From positions 8,439,686 through 8,503,685 of the forward strand of contig OU015534.1 in assembly GCA_907165065.1 (NCBI GenBank): DNA of 64,000 nucleotides, read 5' to 3'. Both the position numbers and the translations under genes were made by a program. This DNA is from Caprimulgus europaeus. Taxonomy: Eukaryota > Chordata > Aves > Caprimulgiformes > Caprimulgidae. The notes under the pieces were generated by a model that was given only the letters and a program-made list of their open reading frames with translations, was not told the DNA's origin and did not search any database. Position 1 is the stretch's first letter, and each line of letters opens with the position of its first letter. Positions 51,601 through 61,346 of the stretch are shown here, in pieces.

Positions 51601-51654
51601 ATTAAGTCACTGCACACTCTTTGGGGCTCACCTAGGCAAAAATGTATAAGACCC
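45685..51654. repeat. Non-coding DNA with simple repeats
   Basis: Holds T15 at 46,159-46,173, T16 at 46,494-46,509, an (AAAAT)n tract at about 46,798-46,816 and an 18-bp near-perfect palindrome (atggctgagatcagccat) at 46,941-46,958. A block at 49,330-49,640 is repeat-free and AT-rich and might be conserved. No gene is supported. Confidence 0.55.
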
Positions 51655-51921
51655 GTGACAAAAGGATGTCAGCTGGAACAAAACAGGAACAAATCCTCAC
51701 ATGGAAATGTAAATATTTTACAGGTTTTGAGGGGTGTAAAGTTGATGAAAGGATTGACATTGCAATGTGAATTCCTTGACTTGACTGTTGTAAGGCTGAC
51801 TGAAAAAGGCATAGAAAAGACCGCAAAGTGTGAATTTGGTATTAGTGAGGATGACGATGATAGCATGTTCGTACATGCCCAAAACCTGAATACATCTTCA
51901 ACTTCTCAATTTAGTGACTAG
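51655..51921 (+). other. Open frame of unknown status
   Basis: An 88-codon frame starts with ATG at 51,655 and ends TAG at 51,919-51,921. The second half is acidic with an EDDDD run (about residues 65-69) and a Ser/Thr-rich end. A possible acceptor (ttttacag) lies at about 51,716-51,723 inside it. No domain is recognised. The length is not unusual by chance, so I keep it only because it adjoins a CpG-richer pocket. Confidence 0.12.
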
Positions 51922-51959
51922 TGTGGGAGGGTGATCATTGCAGTTTGTGTCTGGTTGGT

Positions 51960-52335
51960 GTACATGTAGGGGGATGTACGTATAGGGGAACTTCTGCAAG
52001 GGAGCCTGCTGCACATCGGGTCCAGCTTGCCGCTGTGTACTGCAGTCTCCCTTTTAAGAAAAGCCAGAATTGTCAAATAATGGTTTTCTTTGCCCCATGA
52101 TTGCTTTTTGGATGTATGAGGCAGCTAATCATCTCTGCCTACACAGGAAGAAAACCCACGTCCAGCTTGTTGTAGCGCCGATTCCCCGACTGCAGCCTGC
52201 TTTAACCTTCAGACAGTCCTGGGCTGTGCGTCTCTGCAGCTCCTCTTGTGCAAGCGAGAGTGGTTAAAGGGCTGCTGGAAATTTTTGCAAGGAAACACTA
52301 TTTACCCAGAGACTCGCTTAAAGAACAGGGACTGT
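51960..52335. promoter_or_regulatory. CpG-enriched pocket
   Basis: By hand count about eleven CpG dinucleotides fall in this interval, including the cluster agcgccgattccccgac at about 52,174-52,190. The surrounding kilobases contain very few. The size and density are well below a classical CpG island. It could be an alternative promoter, an enhancer or a recent GC-rich insertion. No TATA box or first-exon donor was identified. Confidence 0.25.
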
Positions 52336-54799
52336 CGATTTAAGATACCAATCAGAAGATTAGTGTTCTGTCCATGTCCATATTTCATTTCTACATGTAA
52401 ATCTGTGTTGTGTTTTTAGTATTATTTTTATGAATTGCACATACACTGAGGACTGTCTGTGCATAATTGATTACAAGGAGTTGTCTTGGTTTTTATCTTT
52501 GATCAGAATTTTTAGAAGCAGCAAGTATCCCAGGTGACGAGGCTTTTTATGCTGTGAATGTTTGCACATAATGCTTTCTGTTTTACTTCACAATGTGCAG
52601 AATGAGAGCCTGGCTCATGTAGAGAGTGAAAATGAGCAATTCTGTGCACAGGTATATTGTGCTCCTTCTCTTTTTTGTGGAAGCTTGAGGAAAACTTACA
52701 ATAGTATCTTTTTTTTATACTCCAAAAAACCCCACCCTTTCTTGAGTGTCAGATGTTTTTAGAGAGAATGGAAAGCTTTCTTCCTTTTTAATGACATTTT
52801 AATTTGCAAGCACATCTGTATGGAAACAGTTTCTTCACTTAGGAATTTTTGTTTGTTTGTTTAATTATCTGCTGAGTCACCTGAACAAGAGTTAGTGAAC
52901 ATCAGTGTGTGAAATATCTAGAAGACAGCAAACGATTGCATTGACACTACAAAATGGAGTACAGTACAGAAATGCAGGATCTAGCAGAGACCTGAACAGC
53001 AGAGCTGTGCTGCTCACAGCAGACTCACCAGTGTGGGTCCAGATGCCGACAAGCCATGTTATCGGGGTGCTGTGCCTGAGATAAATAAGCCCAGACTCTT
53101 TTTTTTTTAATCTGGCTTTAGGGTCCTGTCATTCTAGTGCTGCTGAGCTGCACCTGGACCTGAACCTTTGCTTGTGACTTTTTTTTAACCTAGCACATAC
53201 AGCTATCTCCGCTTCATTTCTATTTTAGTAGCACCCATGCATCCCAGTCCACAAAGATGTCATTGTGCTGGATGCACACAGTGTGACACCAAGCTGCCCC
53301 TGAAGAGTTGGTGACTTAAATAGATAAAGCAAGGGTCAGTGGGCAGGAAACATTGAGGAAGAATGTCAAAAATAAGATTATTTTAATAGAACTGCATTTT
53401 ATTTTTGAGAAGCTGCCCACTACTCTCTTTGTCACCTCCTAGACTCTGTGCCTCTTTGCCGCCCCTTTCCTTCTGTCTCTGGTGTAACAGAAAATGGCAA
53501 AATAGTGATGATTATACAGCTACAATGAATGGGAGTAAGGAAGATGGGAGCTGGGACTGCACAAAGGACTTTTCCTTAGCTCATTTGTTTCTAAGAATTG
53601 CCAGTGGGCTCATCTTTTTGGTATGCAGAATATTTTCTGTTAAAGCAGTCAGCCAAGGTCACTGGGAAACCCACAAGAAAGGATAACCTAGAGCCTTTAT
53701 TATTATTTTGAGCTTGTAACTTGAAGGCACAAAGGAATTTTTAGAAGATATTTAAATGGGGAAGGTGTGATGGTTTTGTGAATTCAGACTGAAAGTGCAG
53801 GATAATCCATGGTAGAAAAATGATTTGTTCATCACACAGCTCAGTGCAGTATTGGAGGGAGTTATCTGAGATGCTGCTAAATGAGATAGCGTGAGCACTG
53901 TTAGGTGGTGGTATCACTGCAGTGTCCTTAAAAAGCAGGTTAAAGGAAGGTGAAATACTGTTTTAACACCCTGGTCTGCTTCTGACGTTGCGGCTAGCTG
54001 TGGGATCTGTACAAGAAGCTGCACTGGACCGTGGAGATGCTGCGAGTGCCAGGACAGAGAGTGCCGGCAGAGGAGCAAGGCAGTGGAGGGGAAGGGGCAC
54101 AAGGCAGCACAGGATAAGGTCTGCTGTGGGACCTGGGGATGGAAACATAAACAATAACGTTGTATTTGCTGGACCATACATATTGAAATAAAAATAAGTG
54201 TGTTGAAAACATCTAGGAGACAGAAGAGGATTGTATTATTCTTGATGTTTTTTATTGTATTACCTGCCCTGTTACACATCTGCATCCATTGTCCTTATCC
54301 TCTGGGGGCTAACAGAGGAAGAATCATCTGTAGTGACCCTATTTTCCTGCCCATCCTCTGTGCAGCCTCAGATAGGTGCTAAATTCTGCTGTGGTGCTGT
54401 CATCCCCTATGCTAAACCCGCCTGATTGCTGTTCTTCCCGGAGACTGTGAGGGTGAAGGGCCCGTGGGTGGATGCAAAAGGAATCTTCATCTGGTTGCTT
54501 AGACCTGCTGCAAGTTTGCTTTGGGATCTGATCCAGAGCACTTAAGTTGCCTCTTACCTGGACCAAACCCTCAGTCATTGTCAAAGATTTGACAAACCTG
54601 ATGCCGAGAGCAACTTCACGCACTGTGTGAGCATGTGATCCTAAACTGAACCCCCTTGCTGCAAGAGCTGGGCTTGAATTTTGTTACTCAAGCCCAAAAA
54701 TAGCTTTCTATGTACTAGAAAAATTTCCTGTGTGCTCTAGTTGGGGCAGCTACTTTGGGCTCTGGGCTGTTCCATGGGCAGTGGCATAGCTAAGCAGGC
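52336..54799. other. Non-coding DNA, nothing recognised
   Basis: A GC-richer patch lies at about 53,975-54,145, where several overlapping frames on both strands are open. Overlap on both strands reflects low stop density in GC-rich sequence and is not evidence of coding. Confidence 0.5.
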
Positions 54800-55146
54800 C
54801 TTATTAATGTTTATAAATATTTGAAGGGTGAGTGTGAGGAGGATGGGGCCAGGCTCTTCACAGTGATGTCCAGTGATAGGACAAGGGGCAACGGGTGTAA
54901 GCTGGAGCATAGGAGGTTCCGCTTAAATTTGAGAAGGAACTTCTTTACTGTGAGGGTCACTGAGCACTGGAACAGGCTGCCCAGATAGGTTGTGAAGTCT
55001 CCTTCTCTGGAGACATTCAAGACACACCTGGATGCCTTCCTGTGTGATTTCATGTAGGTGTTCCTGCTCCGGCAGGGGGATTGGACTAGATGATCTTTCG
55101 AGGTCCCTTCCAATCCCTGACATTCTGTGATTCTTTGATTCTGTGA
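54800..55146 (+). repeat. CR1 LINE, 3' end, well preserved
   Basis: The region runs from the ttattaatgtttataaatat block through ggatggggccaggctcttca (about 54,841), gaacttctttactgtgaggg (about 54,937) and gcactggaacaggctgccca (about 54,964) to ggactagatgatctttcgag (about 55,083). It ends in the CR1 tail (attctgtgattctttgattc) at 55,122-55,146. It is 5'-truncated with only the 3' end of ORF2 and the 3' UTR present, which is normal for CR1. Its low divergence makes it the youngest identifiable element in the window. Long antisense open frames across it are by-products. Confidence 0.97.
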
Positions 55147-55176
55147 CCTTTCTATCCCTCTGCTCCCACCACCCAG

Positions 55177-55320
55177 GTGCTGGTGGCCACCTCTGCCATA
55201 GCGTTGGCTTTCGCACTGGTCATGTGGACACTTGTGGCATCTCATCACGTGCCTCCCGAAGTGGCAGCCGTGGTGCCGCGTGTGTTTGTACCCAGCACAA
55301 ATAGAGATGCTATATCATAG
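55177..55320 (+). CDS. Terminal-exon-like open segment with hydrophobic stretch
   Basis: Immediately 3' of the CR1 tail, a pyrimidine tract (cctttctatccctctgctcc) leads to CCCAG at 55,172-55,176. From 55,177 the frame stays open for 47 codons to TAG at 55,318-55,320, and AATAAA follows at 55,331. There is no ATG at the start, so it would have to be a 3' exon. Residues 1-21 contain the strongly hydrophobic run LVATSAIALAFALVMWTLVA. The rest is Pro/Val-rich (HHVPPEVAAVVPRVFVPS). Seven CpGs occur in 55,202-55,280, far above background, and an E-box CACGTG lies at 55,246-55,251. I do not recognise a family. A chance frame in a GC-rich patch is the main alternative. Confidence 0.2.
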   Translation: MLVATSAIALAFALVMWTLVASHHVPPEVAAVVPRVFVPSTNRDAIS

Positions 55321-55336
55321 TGCTGCTGCTAATAAA

Positions 55337-57892
55337 TATAAACCGTATAGATGTCAGGTTGCCCCGAGAATGTATTCTCCCCACAAACCAGGCGGCTCTA
55401 CTGCAGTGTTCAGGAATTAACTGCAGGAGTATTACTCTCTTAAGGCTTTGTGTTATAGTTCTGTTTTCTTCACCTTTAACCCGACAATGGATTATGACCA
55501 TACTTTCTCTTATAACTAAATGCTCTTCTGTCCTTTGACAAAACAGATTTGTGTCTTTTCATAGCTTTCTGTAGAGGGCTAATAATACATGGGAAAGCTT
55601 TACTGCCCACAGGAGACTTTGCCTGGCTGTAATAATAAGAAATGCTGTTGAAAAGTCATGATCAATGTTAATTCAGTTATTTTTCATTTTCTTTTTTTTT
55701 TTATAATGAAATCTTCTAGTTTGTGCATTTTATCCAGTGCTACCCCATGAATTGCTCGTTGGAGAGAGGGGTCATTGGTTATAAAAATGAGTTCTTGTTG
55801 TTTGTCCTCTTACAAAAATAACGGCAATATTTTGAAATGATGAATTTAAGGGACAAAAAAGAGTGGAATCCTGGATGTACAAAAGATGTAAATATTGGTT
55901 TCCAGGTTTTATGGTTCCCAGATGCCTCTTCTAATTGCATAGCTAGCCCTGAGTTTATTAAGTTATTTTCCAGAGTCAAACTCATTTGTAAACATGTCAG
56001 AATGAAAACTAAATTTAAAAAACCAAAACCTTAGGATTAGAATTCTGGAGTGATAAACAAACTAATTTAGAATGTATTTGCATGTAATTTACATGTGCCA
56101 AAATAGGATTGCATGTGGTTTGTAAATACAGGTCTTGAATCTATTTAACATTACAGAGTAGCACAGAAGAAATTAATTGTAGCTTAAAAAAAAAGGTTAA
56201 AATAATAAAAAGATGGCTTAAAATGGCCCATGTTTGAATGTGATTCAACGTGCAGAAACTGGTGAGGAGAGATAAGGACGCAGAGAAAGCTATAAATTCT
56301 AGCAGCAACATCTGTAGTAGTTGGAATACTATGTTTTATAGCAATCCCTTACGTCCCCCCATGGACATTACTATGGCATGCAGTGTATTTATTATTCACT
56401 TTCTGCAAGAGATGTTTTTCTAGCACAGCCTTAAATATAAGGTCTATTTCCTTTCTTTTAACATTCAGACTTGTTCAAAGATGGTGCCATCAGCTTCTGT
56501 TTGAAGTACCTTGGCCAGTTTGGCCTCTGTACTTTAGAGCAGGATAACAATTTATAATTATCCTGCTATGACAGTGGTACCAAAGGATCAATCAGCAGGT
56601 AAATCCTCCACTTTGCTAGGTACAGTCTCCATTTGGAGAAAACCCCTTGAATGCCTGCAAATCTTCCAACCTGGATAGATAAGACAACTTTAGAGAGGGA
56701 AGAGGAAGTCACGTAAGCCAGTGAGTAGCTTGTAGAATGATGCTGAGAGCAGGGGACACTAAGGGAGGGAAAGGCTTGGAGTAGTGACCACAGGGAGCTG
56801 GCAAGGTCTTGTCAGGTATGTCACAGGTGTTTGGGGTGCAAGAAGTTTCATGTGCTGGTTATTTCTGTTGTTGCACCTGCCATGAGGAGGCCCTGACTGA
56901 ATCCTCCACATTTTTTCCACTCAAAATACTATACTCTCTGTCAAGAGGCAGGATGGAGGATGTCGTCTATGCCTGCTGCTTCAGAAACATGCAGGACAGG
57001 GAGAAACATCATCTGTAGAGATCTGAGGTAGAAGGAATGACATCAGCCATGATAGGCAGCAGGTCTTGCTTTGGATACTCAGCTTCTGCTCCTGCTCTCA
57101 ACACTGAAATGTATCCTGGGCATTGGGATTAAAGCAGCCATGGTTTTGAGGGAAGATGGAGTGTTCTTTGGATAGAAAAGGATTGAGTGAATCCAAATGT
57201 AAGGACAAAACTTAGCAGTAATGAAATGCCTCGGTGGAGTTATAGGGATAGGATGCTTTATTTTATTTGCTTAAAAAAAAAAAAAAAAGTAATGAATGAT
57301 TTAGGTTTGTCTTCAAATACCGAGGAATATTTTCTTCTCTATTCACAGCCTTCCAGCCCAGATTTTTTAAATGGCAGCAAATTTGTCCTGCAATACTTGA
57401 TGTTACAGGGTCTGTAGAATCTGTGTTGAATCTCATTTGTTTTCAGACTTTGCTGAGAATAAGTAGATATGTAAGGTTTTCCCCTCTGAATCCTGTGATT
57501 TTCTCTATACTGGCTGAATTTCATACATTTTCTTTATTTTTTAGACAGGGAAGAGAAAAAAAAATATGAGCAGAGCAGGGAAAAATCAGACTTCTTGGGG
57601 TAGGACACAGAGCTTTGTTGTGTATTTGCTACTCAGCATTTCACGTGAGTACCATGGAAGAATATTTATTATCAAGGAGGAGATGTCAGGAACCTTTCTG
57701 TAATACTTCTATTTCAATGTGCAGATAAATGTCTCTAAATATTTTCTTGTACTTCTTATCATTTCATCTCTAGGAGAAATTAATTGTGGCGTTTAAAAGA
57801 GGTTTTATTTCCCATTTGGGTATGAGCTGTTTTGTATGTCTGCTTTAAATGTTAATTATTAATTAGGATATAATCTATTTAAGTCTCTTTAG
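55337..57892. repeat. Non-coding DNA with an A16 run
   Basis: A16 at 57,273-57,288. No exon or repeat family is recognised. Short frames in this interval lack support. Confidence 0.55.
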
Positions 57893-58081
57893 ATGTTCAT
57901 TTCTTCTGAAGAAGGCAGCTGGATGAACAAACAAGAACGAGGAATTGTTGATCAATATATAGATGATAAATTAGACTCTTATCTCAGGAGAAGACAGTTT
58001 CTTAACACCAAGGTTGAGATAGACCAGGGCCTGCAGTGGAGGAGCCTCCTGGCTTCTGTCAACTTGGTGTTTGATATATAG
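57893..58081 (+). other. Charged open frame, possible exon, unidentified
   Basis: A frame of 62 codons begins with ATG directly after a pyrimidine-rich stretch ending in AG (ctctttagATG). The first 40 residues are rich in charged residues (for example KQERGIVDQYIDDKLDSYLRR), which is unusual for noise in this AT-rich window. A weak donor-like AAG|GTTGAG follows at about 58,012. It could be an exon, a gene relic or chance. It overlaps the hairpin at 58,004-58,071. Confidence 0.2.
58004..58071. ncRNA. 68-nt stem-loop, pre-miRNA-sized
   Basis: AACACCAAGGTTGA (58,004-58,017) pairs with TCAACTTGGTGTT (58,059-58,071) over 13 pairs with one bulged base. A symmetric 6x6 internal loop follows, then CCAGG (58,024-58,028) pairs with CCTGG (58,048-58,052), around an apical loop of about 19 nt that is itself partly palindromic (ggaggagcctcc). 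The size and shape fit a small hairpin RNA. A palindromic transposon relic is an equal alternative. Confidence 0.25.
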
Positions 58082-61000
58082 CATGAGTCTACTAAGATGG
58101 CTTTTATGATGAAATCATTGGTAGTAGTGGAGTATCATTCCTGTAAATTCCATTTTGCCAGAGTTATTGTTGCTGATGAATGGATTTAGTGGCATGTTGG
58201 TGGTAGGTTAAGTGGCTGTAAGTTGCATTTGAAAGTGAAGACTTAGAAAAACAATATCAGGTAATATTAAAAACCAAACAAACAACCAACAAGTAATATA
58301 ACACTTCTGCACATATCTCAAGTGGGGCAAACCCCTTATGTGACTGTCGGTGAAGCTGCAGCACTAGTATGTCTTGTGAAATCTGATGACTGAATTTGCT
58401 ATTTGAAGGGGCAGGGTTATGTATCTTTATACAAATAAATGTCTTGTTGACAGAAAATATGTCTTAGCTGCCTTTATCAACTGAGTCCTGAAGATTAAAT
58501 GTGAGGCTGGCAATTAGCACCAATGATCAGCTATGAAAACAGGAGTTTCTCTCATTTATTTTGATTATATTTTTGTTCAAATATTTACATATTTTATCTC
58601 TTATTATTGCAAACTTTATTATCATTTTCAACAGCAAAGGAGTCACTTTGGATTAGAATTTTGTACCGTGTGTATTTAGCTCTTTATTTGCCAAGTTAAA
58701 TGCAAAAAAGAGCACTTGTTTATATGAACAGGATCTATATGGACTTATCTATATGAACAGTTGAAAACCTGGACATCTGATTGCATAACTCATCAGTCTG
58801 GCTTCAAGCCTTACCCAACAAGCAGCTGAATTACTTTGGAAATCTATAGTGTGTTCCTGAAACTTTAAATGATACCATGGTGCTGCCTGATGCAGCTTAG
58901 TGGTTCACAGATCAGTGGCTGGTGTAGCCAGAACATTTTCTTCTGTATTTTATCTGTATCGATTTTTCATAGATGATCAGTTCCAGAAATAAACACTGTG
59001 TCCATGCTGATATTACCTCCAAAAAGTTCCCTCACTGGAGCACAGACACCCAGTCCAGTTGAGATGCATGTGCAAATGCTGTAGAGTTGAATTACAGATA
59101 GGCTTGTAATACTGCCAATAATATGGCCTGATTTCTTTTATTGTAACTCAAACTCTCCTGTGCTGTTGTGACATTGCTAAGAAACATGGAGAAGACAGAC
59201 ACAATTCAACTGTTGTTCTCTCCAGGACTTGGGCAGGCAGCTCAGGTAGATGGTCCATTTAGGATCCAGAGTCAGAATACTTTCATGCTCCTGATTTCCT
59301 TAAAGTGTGTCTGGCAAGAGTGATGTTCATCTGTGATGGACTTGCCTTGGATGATGAAATCCAGAAAGCAAGTCATAGCTCCCAGGATTGTGTTTCATTA
59401 TATAGAAGTTAAAAACTCCTTAAGAGAAATAGATGTACTGCCCCAAATTTCTATGCAGTGGTATTGACCTAGCTTTTACCGCTCAGGAGTGACATCTTAG
59501 AGTCATTGCAAATGCCTGCTCAGAGCACAAAAGAAGTCAAAAATGCAAACAGAATATTTGAGAATATCAGGAAAACTAAAGAACAAATTAGACATAACAA
59601 TACACTGCTCTCAAAATAGGTGGAAGAGCCAGCAGATGTACTGTGAAAGACAAGGGGGATGATCAGTAAAATGGCTTCCGTCGGAAAAGAAATCAATTAG
59701 AAATGTGATTTTTCTGTAGGATCTGCCACCAGTGTAAATGGAGCTTGAATTGAGTTTCTAAAATTAATGACATTTTTTCTCAGTTAAAAAATGCTGCAAC
59801 CACTGCTGCATAACTGTATTTTGAACCACATGATGATGGATAAATACAAGTTACTATTGGGCCAGGGATCATGGCAAGTTTATATTCATTAATGGTAAAG
59901 AGAAGACAATTGCAAACTGCACTACAGTTTGCTTGAGAAGGACTAAATTCCCACAGCTGAAGAAATGTCTTAGCAAATATTTGAACAGAAAATGTGCTTT
60001 TTTTTCCTCCTGTAAAGAAAATGTATTAATTGTATATCTCCAAAACCATATGCCTTGGGATGAAAGAAAATAACTTTAGCCAAAAATTCATTCCGGTTCA
60101 GTGATACAATGAAGAGAACATTAAAAAGTAAAATTCAAATATTTATCCTTAATGGGAATAGGAGACATAAATAACTATCAAGTATAAATTGAAGGAGGGG
60201 GGTAAGAAAAAAAAAAAAAAAGAAACCAAAGACATGAAGGTAAAATACATGTGGGTAAAATGAAAAGTTCTAATTTTAGTATATTTACTAGGATCTTTTA
60301 TCCTAACTAGACTAAAACTCTAAAGGTTTTTGTTCATAATGATGATGCAGAAAAGGCTGATGCGTTCAGTGAGAGTTTCTTTGGGTTTCTCTCACCTTGG
60401 GATGAAATGCTTTCAGGTCCAGTAATAACTGAAAAGGATCTTCTTCTAATCTCTGTTAGGAACAAACACTCTTAAATCAGCAGGCCAAGACAAACGTTTC
60501 TTGTACAGAAGTCTTAGAGTTGCTGGGATCACCTTAAACCCAATGCCACTGCTAATGAATGTGTCTCGGGTCATAGTGGGATGCCATTTTATTGTGCAAA
60601 TATTCCAAAAAGCAACTAGTGTGACACAGGTTAGCACAGACTGGTATTTTGACAACAACCTCCAGGAAACTAATTAAAAGACTGATGATGCTTTAGTTAG
60701 CAAAAGTTAAACACTAATGAAAGGCAGCCAGCATTCCATGAGAAAGAGGATGTGTCAAACAATTCAGCTCAGCCTTTGAATATGTTCTAAATTTAGTTGA
60801 TAAAGTTAACTGCATAATCTTTTTAAGGTGTTTGATTTAGTACCTTACAACTTTTTTTATATAGAACGTATTAAATAGGTTAAAGATCAGTCAGCTGACA
60901 CATCTCACAAATCACTCATCGTTGGGGAATCTTACTTGAATAAGGCTCTCTTTAATGGGATTCTTTTCACGGTAGTGGGCCCAATGCTATCTCTAATGAT

Positions 61001-61328
61001 GATTTGTTGGTGATTAAAACATCATTTTTGAGTGGGAAAGAAAGATGTAGAGAGGTTAGTCATACAGTGCAACCTTGATCTCTTGATGGGCTGGATCCAT
61101 TCACACAATACACATTTCAATATAGTGAAAAACAGATTTCTGCTTCTTAAAGCCAGGAATGCAGCCAAAGCCTGCTTAATGGAGCAGTATTGACTGAAAG
61201 AATTTGGGACTGTGTTTGTCAAGTAATTAAACTGAATGTAGCCTTAAAAGTTATATACCAAAACCAATAATTTATTTTTTTAATGAATATACAGAATATA
61301 CACAAGGAAGTAGAATAGATCAGAATGT
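58082..61328. repeat. Non-coding DNA with small duplications
   Basis: An 11-bp word (tatatgaacag) occurs at 58,721-58,731 and 58,750-58,760. An A-run lies at about 60,207-60,221. The block 58,540-58,720 is repeat-free and AT-rich, of candidate-enhancer texture, but nothing firm can be said. Confidence 0.5.
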
Positions 61329-61346
61329 AAAAAAAAAAAAAAAAAA
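61329..61346. repeat. A18 homopolymer
   Basis: The longest A-run in the window. No retrocopy is recognised next to it on either strand. Confidence 0.9.

Noticed and set aside
53914..54285. Several overlapping frames on both strands
   Set aside because: They share one GC-richer patch with few stops. Multiple phases and both strands open together indicate composition and not coding.
54811..55248. 145- and 97-codon minus-strand frames
   Set aside because: They are antisense to the CR1 3' end. Such antisense frames recur in CR1 copies because of CR1 composition and are not genes.
59700..59760. Possible further member of the palindromic repeat class (ccaccagtgtaaatggagc)
   Set aside because: Only one short word matches and no complementary arm was found.
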